A DNA stretch of 35,538 bases. It comes from Nonomuraea lactucae (GTDB lineage: Bacteria; Actinomycetota; Actinomycetes; Streptosporangiales; Streptosporangiaceae). Within the stretch, counting starts at the first letter, position 1; the number at the start of each line of letters is the position of its first letter. Of this stretch, positions 15,421 through 22,430 are shown one piece after another. The position numbers were made by a program, and so were the translations under genes. The stretch spans positions 1-35,538 of the forward strand of contig NZ_QNFZ01000277.1 of assembly GCF_003313395.1 (NCBI RefSeq). Direction: 5' to 3'. Below the pieces are notes generated by a model that did no database searches, had not been told where the DNA came from, and saw nothing but the letters and a program-made list of their open reading frames with translations.

Positions 15421-16275
15421 CTAGCGGCGGGCGAAGTTCTGGGTCCAGTAGATCTGGCCCTTGGAGTTCTTGGCCGCGCCCACACCGATGAGGTTGTAGT
15501 TGCAGTTCATGATGTTGGCCCGGTGACCCGAGCTCTTCATCCAGCCCACGACCACGGCGGCCGGGTTGGGATAGCCCATCGCGATGTTCTCGGCGAAGGC
15601 CGAGCCACCGGTGAAGCCGGCGCCACGGATGCGCTCCATGAACGTGCGGCCGTCCTTGGAGGTGTGGCTGAAGTAGTTCTGGGTCGCCATGTCCGAGGAG
15701 TGGCCGAAGGCGGCCTTGCGGAGCTGGGCGTCCGCCTTGAGCGGCTGGCACCCGCCCTTCGCCCGCTCGGCGTTGGTCAGCCGTACGACCTCGTTCTCCT
15801 CCGGCGTGCCCACACCGCCGGCCGGCGGGGGCGTGACGGGGGTGGGCGTGGGGCCGCCCGGCTGGGAGGGATTCGGAGAGGGGGTCGGAACCGGGGTCGG
15901 CGTGCCCGTGGAGCTGCAGGAGAGACGTGCCGGGCGGGACTGGGCGACGTTGCCGAGGCGGTCCGTGGCGACGGAGTAGTAGACGCCGGAGGCGCACGGA
16001 AGCTCGACGGTCATCCTGCCGTTGCCGGCTCGCCTTGCGCTGCCCTTGACGACCTGGTCGGGGCCTGCGGTGGCCCGGAAGAGGACGAGCGTGGGACGGC
16101 CGCAGCCGAACCAGCGGGCGGAAGCCTGGATGTTGCCCGTGGCGGTGACGTTCGGCCTGGCCGCGAAGAGGCGGCATTCAGCCGGCGGTGTCGACGCTGC
16201 TTGGGCGGTCGCGACCGGCGAGGACAGGGCCGCCACGCTCACGAGGCACGCGAGTACCCCTAGGGGTCTACGCAT
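15421..16275 (-). CDS. Secreted CAP/SCP-domain protein
   Basis: The 284-residue protein begins with a signal peptide (MRRPLGVLACLVSVAALSSP, cleavage probably after AQA near residue 26), followed by a beta-rich segment of about 95 residues with four Cys, a Thr/Pro/Ser linker (about 122-155) and a C-terminal CAP (SCP/PR-1) domain. The CAP cavity residues are visible: His in GHSSDMA, Glu in AENIAMG and His in SSGHRANIM. Bacterial CAP proteins are extracellular and mostly of unknown function. GGAGG lies nine bases before ATG 16275. It is monocistronic, ending in the shared hairpin terminator. Confidence 0.9.
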   Translation of the reverse strand: MRRPLGVLACLVSVAALSSPVATAQAASTPPAECRLFAARPNVTATGNIQASARWFGCGRPTLVLFRATAGPDQVVKGSARRAGNGRMTVELPCASGVYYSVATDRLGNVAQSRPARLSCSSTGTPTPVPTPSPNPSQPGGPTPTPVTPPPAGGVGTPEENEVVRLTNAERAKGGCQPLKADAQLRKAAFGHSSDMATQNYFSHTSKDGRTFMERIRGAGFTGGSAFAENIAMGYPNPAAVVVGWMKSSGHRANIMNCNYNLIGVGAAKNSKGQIYWTQNFARR

Positions 16276-16761
16276 ATGGGGGTTCCTCCAGTTGATTTAG
16301 ACGCTGGACGGACTCCGCATTCTGTCGGGACTTGACCCCTCTGTCATGAAATTTCGGATATTAGTGGGAGATAAGTGACGGCTGTGACTCGTTCCAACCC
16401 CGTCCGACCAGCCCTTACGCCCGCCGAATTCGATCACCCGTCCCTCACCACTGCTCCGCCTCCCGGCTGCCTGGCCGCTGCGCCCGGTGATCACGCGCCT
16501 GCGCCCGGTGTTCCGCCTCCCGGTCCGGCCGTCTCCCGCCTCCACCCGCTGATCCCATGCCGCTGCCCCGCCGTCGTCCCCGGTTCCAGCCCAAAGGCCG
16601 GGCCGGTCGCGCGGCCCGGACGGGGCACGGGCCCGCGCCGGGCGCGCCAGAGCGGTGTGAACGGTGTGAACGGTGTGAACGGTGTGAGCGATTTGAGGGG
16701 GGCAGGCCAGGCGCGGGGAGCCGGTATCCGGGTGGTGGGGGGACTCCAGGCGCGGCGCGGG
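16276..16761. other. 486-bp intergenic region upstream of the CAP gene
   Basis: The part next to the CAP gene (about 16330-16380) is unusually AT-rich and contains TAATAT (minus strand, 16363-16358), a possible -10 element with a long leader of about 80 bases. I could not recognise a riboswitch core in that leader. The remainder is GC-rich and has no convincing gene; short open frames on both strands lack start signals. It holds the 9-bp repeat listed separately. Confidence 0.45.
16654..16689. repeat. Four tandem 9-bp repeats (GGTGTGAAC)
   Basis: Three exact copies of GGTGTGAAC and a fourth with one change (GGTGTGAGC) run head to tail in the noncoding region between the CAP and CDF genes. 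This is probably a slippage-prone microsatellite; no protein-coding context is evident. Confidence 0.9.
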
Positions 16762-17685
16762 TCACCAGTCCAGTTCGTCGCAGCCCGTGTGGTCGGCGGG
16801 TTCGACCTGGAGGGTGGCGTGGGCGACCCCGTGGTGGTGGCGCAGCACGTCGCGGGCCTGGTCGAGTACGGCGTGGTTGTCGGCCGGCTCGATGGTGACG
16901 AGGTGGGCGGTGGCCACGTGCATCCCCGAGGTGAGCGTCCACAGGTGCAGGTCGTGCACGTCACGTACGCCCTCTATGGCCGTCAGGTCGGCGGCCACGG
17001 CGGAGGCGTCCATGCCGGCCGGGACGTGCTGGCCGAGGACCGCGAAGACCTGCCGCCCCAGCGACACGGCGCGGACCGCGACGAACGCCCCGATGCCCAG
17101 GGCGACCACCGTGTCCCAGATCGGCTGTCCGGTCGCCGCGACCAGCCAGCCGGCGGCGATGACCCCGACCGAACCCGCGGTGTCGGCGACCACCTCGAGG
17201 TAGGCGCCCTTGACGTTCAGGCTCTCCTCGGCGCCCGAACGCAGCAGCAGCAGCGCGATGACGTTGACGACGAGGCCGATGGCGCCCACGACGAGCATCG
17301 GCCCGGACGCGACCCTCGCGTCGCCGCCGATCCGGCCGACGGCCTCGAAGACGACGTACGCCGCGACGCCGAGCATCGTCACCACGGCCAGCAGCGACGC
17401 GAACACCTCGGCCCGGTACGAGCCGTACGTGCGACGGCCCGTGGTGTCGGGGCGGGTGGCGATGCGCGTGGCCACCAGCGCCGCGCCCAGGGTCACCACG
17501 TCGGCGGCCATGTGCCCCGCGTCCGACAGCAGCGCCAGCGAGCCGGACAGCAGCCCGTACGCGAGCTCGACCACGAAGTACGAGCCGACCAGGACGAACG
17601 ACACCGCCAGCCGCCAGCGATGACGGCCACCCGCGTGCCCGGCCCGCTGCGCGTGCCCGTGCCCGTGCCCGTGCCCGGCGCTCAT
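16762..17685 (-). CDS. Cation diffusion facilitator (CDF) metal efflux transporter
   Basis: The 307-residue membrane protein has a His-rich N-terminus (HGHGHGHA), six hydrophobic helices between residues 25 and 190, and a cytoplasmic ferredoxin-like domain (about 200-290; VRDVHDLHLWTLTSG). In helix 2 the metal site H58xxxD62 (SDAGHMAAD) is intact; in helix 5 the usual HxxxD is E164xxxD168, a change that may alter selectivity between Zn, Cd and Co. It exports divalent metal using the proton gradient. Its ATG overlaps the stop of the ArsR gene (TGATG), so the two are a coupled operon and the repressor controls the pump. Confidence 0.93.
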   Translation of the reverse strand: MSAGHGHGHGHAQRAGHAGGRHRWRLAVSFVLVGSYFVVELAYGLLSGSLALLSDAGHMAADVVTLGAALVATRIATRPDTTGRRTYGSYRAEVFASLLAVVTMLGVAAYVVFEAVGRIGGDARVASGPMLVVGAIGLVVNVIALLLLRSGAEESLNVKGAYLEVVADTAGSVGVIAAGWLVAATGQPIWDTVVALGIGAFVAVRAVSLGRQVFAVLGQHVPAGMDASAVAADLTAIEGVRDVHDLHLWTLTSGMHVATAHLVTIEPADNHAVLDQARDVLRHHHGVAHATLQVEPADHTGCDELDW

Positions 17686-18116
17686 CAGCGGGAATCCTCG
17701 TCGCGTTCGGGGTGGATGGCGTGGGTGTGCTCGGTGTGCGTGAGCGCGAGGTCCAGCAGCATGCGCACGTGCGCGTCCTCCAGCCGGTAGTACGCCATCC
17801 GCCCGGCACGGCGGACCGAGACCACCCGGTGCGCCCGCAGCAGGCGCAGCGCGTGCGAGACCGCGGACTCGCTCTGCCCGCTCACCGCGGCGAGGTCGCA
17901 CACGCACAGCTCGCCGTCCAGCAGCGCCATCAGCAGCCGCAACCGGCCGGGATCGGACAGCAGCCCGAACACCTCGGCCGTGTCCCGGAGGTCCTCCGGC
18001 CGCGGCATCCGCTCCCGCACCGAGGCCACGCGCGGCGCGTCAACCACCCGTACGGCGCATCCGTCGATGGTCAGATGATTATCTGAAGACGCGTTCATAT
18101 GAACTAGGGTAGCCAT
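17685..18116 (-). CDS. ArsR/SmtB-family metal-sensing repressor (alpha5 site)
   Basis: The 143-residue winged-HTH repressor (HTH about 72-100; CDLAAVSGQSESAVSHALRLLRAH) carries Asp114, His116, His127 and His130, which have exactly the spacing of the alpha5 Zn/Co site of CzrA and SmtB (D-x-H-x10-H-x2-H). Cys71 and Cys73 in ELCVCDL could add an alpha3-type site. Metal binding should release it from DNA and allow efflux by the CDF pump. I choose ATG 18116 (MATLVHMNASS), which has CGGAG upstream; ATG 18098 has no Shine-Dalgarno but lies inside a 12-bp palindrome. C-terminal HTHAIH may add further ligands. Confidence 0.9.
   Translation of the reverse strand: MATLVHMNASSDNHLTIDGCAVRVVDAPRVASVRERMPRPEDLRDTAEVFGLLSDPGRLRLLMALLDGELCVCDLAAVSGQSESAVSHALRLLRAHRVVSVRRAGRMAYYRLEDAHVRMLLDLALTHTEHTHAIHPERDEDSR
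18071..18104. promoter_or_regulatory. Two inverted repeats at the arsR start, candidate operators
   Basis: GTTCATATGAAC (18093-18104) is a perfect 12-bp palindrome resembling the ATATGAAC half-sites of SmtB/CzrA-type operators. TCAGAT-GATT-ATCTGA (18071-18086) is a second inverted repeat. Both stand out as AT-rich islands. They overlap the first codons if ATG 18116 is used, which is unusual, or the start itself if ATG 18098 is used. Confidence 0.5.
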
Positions 18117-18354
18117 CTCGATCTCCGCCCTGTCAATGGCCGCTCCCCGGCCGTGGAGCGGACGCGGCCGCGCGTCGCCTCCGACGAGCGGCGGGGCCGG
18201 TGACCCCCTCGCCTCGCCGTTCTCGCCACGGCGGCGCTGGTGGGGCGCCACATGCTCACAACCGGCAAACCGGGGGAGTGACACATATCACAGCCTCCCC
18301 GAACGCCGTACCGTCACCGGCAAGTACCCCGGCGAGCCAACGCGGAGTCCCCCC

Positions 18355-19560
18355 ATGACCGCACTCCTGCAACGCACCCCTGTCCGCCTAGTTCTCGTGC
18401 TCATCCTGGCGATCGCCCTGGTCGGCGTCGCCCGTCCGTCCCGTGCCGCGTCACTCACCAAGGTGGCGGCCTTCGGCTCCAACCCGGGCGGCCTCGGCAT
18501 GTGGGTCTACCTGCCGGACGGCCTGCCCGCCGGCGCCCCCCTGGTGCTGGCGCTGCACGGCTGCACCCAGGACGCGAACGCCTACTTCACCGGCTCGGGC
18601 TGGCGCAAGTACGCCGACCGCCACGGCTTCGCGCTGGTGTTCCCCGAGCGGATCGACGCCTCGACGTTCCCCAGCAACTGCTTCCGCTGGTTCGCCGAGT
18701 CCGACATCCGGCGCGGCCAGGGACAGGCGCTGTCCATCGCGCAGATGGTCTGGCACGCGGTCTCCGCCTACGGGGTCGACGCCGGGCGGGTCCACGTCAC
18801 CGGTCTGTCGGCCGGGGGCGCGATGGCCGCCGTCATGCTCGCCGCGTACCCGGACCTGTTCCGGGCGGGCTCGGTCGTCGCGGGCCTGCCGTACCGGTGC
18901 TCGCCGCCCGCCTCGACCGGCGCCTGCATGGGCGGCCAGGTCACCCGGAGCCCGGAACAGTGGGGCGACCTGGTACGCGGGGCCGCCCCTGGATTCGGCG
19001 GGCGGCGGCCCAAGGTCGCCGTCTGGCACGGTCAGGCCGACTACCTGGTCGACAAGGTGAACGGCGAGGAGTTGAGAGACCAGTTCACCGACGTGGCCGG
19101 CGTCTCGCAGACCCCCACCTCGGTCACCGGACTGCCCGGTGGCACCACCCTGGAGACGTACGGTCAGGACGACGTCAGGCTGTACCGGGTCGCTGGGGCG
19201 GGGCACGGCACCCCCGTCGATCCGGGCGGCGCCGAGGACCAGTGCGGCGCGGTGGGCGCGTTCTTCCTGGACGCCATCTGCTCCGCCTACCACGACGCCA
19301 GCTTCTTCGGCCTGACCGGCCAGCCGGGTCCGAGCCCCAGCCCCAGCCCCACCCCCACACCCATGCCGACCGCGCCGGTGCAGTGCTTCACGGCCGACAA
19401 CTACGCCCACACGCTGGCGGGCAGGGCCCACCACTCCGGTGGGTACGCCTACGCGAACGGCTCCGGCCAGGCGATGGGGCTCTGGAACCCGTACGTCACC
19501 AGCACGCTGAGGCGGACCGGGCCCGGCTACTTCGTGGTCGTCCCGGTGCGCTCCTGCTGA
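18355..19560 (+). CDS. Secreted PHB-depolymerase-type esterase
   Basis: The 401-residue protein has a signal peptide (about 1-31, cleavage near RAA), an alpha/beta-hydrolase catalytic domain with HGCTQDANAYF, nucleophile Ser152 in GLSAGG, Asp in WHGQADYLV and His in GAGHGTPV, then a Pro/Ser linker (about 323-340) and a C-terminal domain starting CFTADNYAHTLAGRAHHSGGY that is typical of extracellular poly(hydroxyalkanoate) depolymerases. Substrates of close relatives range from PHB to feruloyl or acetyl esters, so specificity is open. The start ATG 18355 follows CGGAG. It is preceded by a 238-bp gap to the divergent arsR gene in which I see no other gene. Confidence 0.88.
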   Translation: MTALLQRTPVRLVLVLILAIALVGVARPSRAASLTKVAAFGSNPGGLGMWVYLPDGLPAGAPLVLALHGCTQDANAYFTGSGWRKYADRHGFALVFPERIDASTFPSNCFRWFAESDIRRGQGQALSIAQMVWHAVSAYGVDAGRVHVTGLSAGGAMAAVMLAAYPDLFRAGSVVAGLPYRCSPPASTGACMGGQVTRSPEQWGDLVRGAAPGFGGRRPKVAVWHGQADYLVDKVNGEELRDQFTDVAGVSQTPTSVTGLPGGTTLETYGQDDVRLYRVAGAGHGTPVDPGGAEDQCGAVGAFFLDAICSAYHDASFFGLTGQPGPSPSPSPTPTPMPTAPVQCFTADNYAHTLAGRAHHSGGYAYANGSGQAMGLWNPYVTSTLRRTGPGYFVVVPVRSC

Positions 19561-19669
19561 AGAGCCGGCCCGCTCACCTGCCGATCGTCGGCGCGGGGGC
19601 GTGTTACGTTGTGTGGCTCCCGCGCCGCCGAGACCGCGGCCGCCGTCCACCCGGAGGGGCAGCCCGTAC

Positions 19670-20218
19670 ATGCCGCACGCCTGGATCACCCGGCCCGAGA
19701 CCGGGCGGGACATCCCGTCGATCCGCGAGGTCGCCCTCGCCGCCTTCCCCACGCCGCTGGAGGCCGACCTCATCGACGCCCTCCGCGAGGACCCGGCGTG
19801 GATCCCGGGCCTGTCCATCGTCGCCGAGCAGCCCGGAGAGCCTGCGGCCCCCGCGAACCCTGAGGACCTCACTCTCATCGCGGGGCACGCCCTGTTCACC
19901 CGGTGCCACGTCGGCGAGGACCGCGCCCCCGCCCTGGCCCTGGGGCCCTGCTCCGTGCTGCCCCGCCACCAGCGGCAGGGGGCCGGGTCGTCGGCGATCA
20001 GCGCCGGCCTGCGGGCGGCCGCCGCGATGGGGGAGAGCCTCGTCCTCGTGCTCGGCCATCCCGCGTACTACCCCAGGTTCGGCTTCCGCAGGGCCTCCGC
20101 GTACGGGATCCGCGCGCCCTTCGAGGCCACCGACGAGGCGATGATGGCGCTCGTCCTCGACGACACGCGGCCGGTGCCGGGCGGCGTCATCGCCTATCCG
20201 GCCCCGTTCGGAGTCTGA
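19670..20218 (+). CDS. GNAT-family N-acetyltransferase
   Basis: The 182-residue protein has the acetyl-CoA-binding region LGPCSVLPRHQRQGAGSSAISAGLRAA (motif A, Q/RxxGxG/A as QRQGAG) and the GHPAYYPRFGFRRAS block characteristic of the YhbS-like subgroup. The acceptor substrate cannot be predicted. GGAGGGG precedes ATG 19670. It stands alone between the esterase and the sugar locus, with a small GC hairpin after it. Confidence 0.88.
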   Translation: MPHAWITRPETGRDIPSIREVALAAFPTPLEADLIDALREDPAWIPGLSIVAEQPGEPAAPANPEDLTLIAGHALFTRCHVGEDRAPALALGPCSVLPRHQRQGAGSSAISAGLRAAAAMGESLVLVLGHPAYYPRFGFRRASAYGIRAPFEATDEAMMALVLDDTRPVPGGVIAYPAPFGV

Positions 20219-20230
20219 GAGCGGGGGACG

Positions 20231-20245
20231 GCCCCGCCTCGGGGC
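20231..20245 (+). terminator. Short GC hairpin after the acetyltransferase gene
   Basis: GCCCCG (20231-20236), loop CCT, CGGGGC (20240-20245): a 6-bp perfect stem starting 13 bp after the stop. It is a plausible but small intrinsic terminator without a U-run. Confidence 0.45.
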
Positions 20246-20267
20246 GGGCGCCGGGTGATCCGCCTAG

Positions 20268-20304
20268 GGTGTGATGTGCGCGGACCCGCGGTGTGACGTA
20301 GTCT
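20268..20304 (+). promoter_or_regulatory. Direct repeat GGTGTGAYGT and -10-like element before the GH4-DeoR operon
   Basis: GGTGTGATGT (20268-20277) and GGTGTGACGT (20290-20299) are direct repeats 22 bp apart, two helical turns, which is a common layout for DeoR- or other dimeric regulator sites. The second leads into TAGTCT (20299-20304), a possible -10 element 28 bp before the GH4 start. It differs from the CGAARGT motif at the ABC promoter, so two regulators may be involved. Confidence 0.4.
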
Positions 20305-20331
20305 GCGCGCACGAGTAGGCGGGAGGTGAGG

Positions 20332-21630
20332 ATGGCGCGGATCGTCTTCATCGGCGCAGGCGACGTGGATCTCATGCGCAGGGTGGTCTCCGACCTGTTC
20401 CTCGCCTCGCCTCTGCGCGGCCGGCTGGAGATCGTCCTGCACGATCCCGACCCCGGCCGCCTGGCGACGGCGGAGGCCCTGGCGCGCACGCTCGACGCTG
20501 AGGCCGGCGCGCGGGCGGTGATCAGCGCCTGCGCCGATCGGCGGCGGGCGCTCGACGGCGCCGCCTTCGTGGTCAGCCACGTCGACCTGGGCGGGTTCGA
20601 GGCGACGCTGCGCGACTTCGAGATCCCCCACCGCTACGGCCTGCGTCAGACGATCGGCGACACGATCGGCATCGGCGGCATCTTCCGCGGCCTGCGCACG
20701 ATCCCCTACTTCGTGGACCTGGGCCGCGAGATGGCCGGGTTGTGTCCCGAGGCGTGGCTGTTGAGCTGCAGCGATCCGATGGCGATGACGGGCTGGGCGG
20801 TGCTGGAGGCGACCGGGTTCGAGCGGTTCGCGGGGGTCTGCCACGCCGTCTGCGACACGCACGCCTACCTGGCCGATCTCGTCGGCCGTGAGCTGGACGA
20901 GGTGTCGTTCCTCACGGCGGGGCTCAACCACCAGTCGTTCGTGCTCAGGTTCGAGGCGGCGGGCCGCTCGCTCTATCCCGAGCTCGACGCGGTGCTGGCC
21001 GCCGACGCCGAGCTGGGGCGGCACGTGCGGATGGAGATGTACCGGCGGTTCGGCTACTTCCCGACGCAGTCGAGCGAGCACGCCGCCGAGTACGTGCCCT
21101 GGTTCATGCGGCACACGGCGGAGACCGCGCGCCTCGGCGTGCCGATGGAGGAGCACCTGCGCCGGCTCGGTCAGAGCATGCACGTGTACGAGGAGACGCG
21201 CCGGGCGCTGTCGGCCGGACGGCCGCTGCTGGTCAGGTGGCAGCACCAGGAGCCCGCGGCGGCGGCGATCCTGGCCGTGCTGACCGGCCAGGAGAAGGAG
21301 GTCTACGTCAACGTCCGCAACCGCGGGCTCATAGGCAACCTCCCCGACGGCTGCTGCGTGGAGGTGCCCGCGACCGCGAACGCCACCGGCATCCGTCCGC
21401 GGCCGGTGGGGGAGCTGCCGATCCAGCTCGTCGCGCTCAACCGCACGTTCCTCAACGTCGTCGAGCTGACCGTGCGCGCGGTGCTCGACGGCGATCGCCG
21501 GCACGTCTACCATGCCGCGATGCTCGACCCGAACACCGCGGCCACGCTGCCGCTGCCCGACATCGAGGCGATGTGCGACGAGCTGATCAAGGCGCACGGC
21601 GATCTGCTGCCGGAGGCGATCCGCGCATGA
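20332..21630 (+). CDS. GH4-family glycosidase, divergent at signature positions
   Basis: GH4 enzymes use NAD+ and a divalent metal for a redox-elimination cleavage of alpha- or beta-glycosides, often phosphorylated. This 432-residue copy retains the metal ligands Cys170 (GVCHAVCD) and His200 (GLNHQSF) and the DTIG(I/A)GG motif, but the dinucleotide loop reads GAGD rather than GAGS, and the usual NYTNPMAM reads SCSDPMAM (residues 145-152), replacing two Asn that line the active site. About half of it matches the second GH4 (22431-23735) at aligned positions. The GGGAGG at 20321 favours ATG 20332 over GTG 20326. Its stop overlaps the DeoR start (ATGA). Substrate is unknown; altered specificity or loss of catalysis is possible. 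Confidence 0.85.
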   Translation: MARIVFIGAGDVDLMRRVVSDLFLASPLRGRLEIVLHDPDPGRLATAEALARTLDAEAGARAVISACADRRRALDGAAFVVSHVDLGGFEATLRDFEIPHRYGLRQTIGDTIGIGGIFRGLRTIPYFVDLGREMAGLCPEAWLLSCSDPMAMTGWAVLEATGFERFAGVCHAVCDTHAYLADLVGRELDEVSFLTAGLNHQSFVLRFEAAGRSLYPELDAVLAADAELGRHVRMEMYRRFGYFPTQSSEHAAEYVPWFMRHTAETARLGVPMEEHLRRLGQSMHVYEETRRALSAGRPLLVRWQHQEPAAAAILAVLTGQEKEVYVNVRNRGLIGNLPDGCCVEVPATANATGIRPRPVGELPIQLVALNRTFLNVVELTVRAVLDGDRRHVYHAAMLDPNTAATLPLPDIEAMCDELIKAHGDLLPEAIRA

Positions 21631-22418
21631 TCGAGTCCATGCCGACCGAGGTGCGGCGGGAGCGCATGCTCGGCCTGCTCATGGAGCAGGAGTTCGCCCG
21701 GGTGGCGGAGCTGGCCGAGGCGTTCGGCGTCTCGACCGTGACCGTCCGCGCCGACCTCGACGCGCTGGAGGAGCAGGGCAAGGTCCGGCGGGTACGCGGC
21801 GGCGCGGTGGCGGCGGGCTCGCTGCCGCGGACGGAGCCGTCGTTCGAGCTGTCACTGGGCACCGCGGCGGTGGAGAAGGCGCTGATCGCCAAGGCCGCCG
21901 CCCGGCTGGTGAGCTCCGGGGAGAGCGTCCTGATGGGCGCGGGCACCACGACGGCCTACGTGGCCAGGGAGCTGGTGGCCCGCGCCGACCTCACCGAGGT
22001 CACCGTCTTCACCAACGGCCTGCGCACGGCCCTGGAACTGGAGCCGGCGCTGCCCCGGTTCGCCGTCGTGGTGACCGGGGGCAGCCTGCGCCGCCAGCAG
22101 CACTCCCTGGTCGACCCGCTCGGCGCGAAGATCCTGGAGGGCATCCGCGCCAACACGGTCTTCCTCGGCTGCGGCGGGGTGCATCCCGAGGCCGGGATCA
22201 CCAACGTCAACCTGCCCGACGCCGAGATGAAGCAGCGCATGCTGCGTGCCGCCGCCCGCCGCGTCGTGGTGGCCGACTCCTCCAAGCTCGGGGTGGTCCA
22301 GATGGCGCCGGTGTGCCCGCTGTCCGAGGTGGACCTGCTGATCACCGGTGAGCCGGCCGACCAGGCGATGGTGGCCGTGCTGCGCGACCGGGGCCTGAAG
22401 GTGGAGGTCGTCAGCTGA
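21627..22418 (+). CDS. DeoR-family transcriptional regulator
   Basis: The 263-residue protein has an N-terminal winged HTH (about 8-60; RRERMLGLLMEQEFARVAELAEAFGVSTVTVRADLDALEEQG then VRRVRGGA) and the DeoRC sugar-phosphate sensor domain (about 80-240; LMGAGTTTAYVA, VFTNGLRTA, LGCGGVHPEAGITN, VVVADSSKLG). Such proteins usually repress sugar catabolic operons until a phosphorylated sugar binds. It is coupled to the GH4 gene by ATGA and is a good candidate to bind the CGAARGT repeats at the divergent pfkB/ABC promoter, although this is inference. It ends 12 bp from the convergent second GH4 gene; the octamer TCAGCTGA occurs at both stop regions. Confidence 0.93.
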   Translation: MIESMPTEVRRERMLGLLMEQEFARVAELAEAFGVSTVTVRADLDALEEQGKVRRVRGGAVAAGSLPRTEPSFELSLGTAAVEKALIAKAAARLVSSGESVLMGAGTTTAYVARELVARADLTEVTVFTNGLRTALELEPALPRFAVVVTGGSLRRQQHSLVDPLGAKILEGIRANTVFLGCGGVHPEAGITNVNLPDAEMKQRMLRAAARRVVVADSSKLGVVQMAPVCPLSEVDLLITGEPADQAMVAVLRDRGLKVEVVS

Positions 22419-22430
22419 CCGTGCGGGTGC

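Noticed and set aside
16276..16375. Cyclic di-AMP (ydaO-type) riboswitch before the secreted CAP gene
   Set aside because: Such leaders do precede cell-wall genes in actinomycetes, but I could not find the conserved core; the AT-rich leader is noted only as such.
16297..16545. Small minus-strand frame upstream of the CAP gene
   Set aside because: No Shine-Dalgarno, biased composition, and it occupies the likely promoter/leader of the CAP gene.
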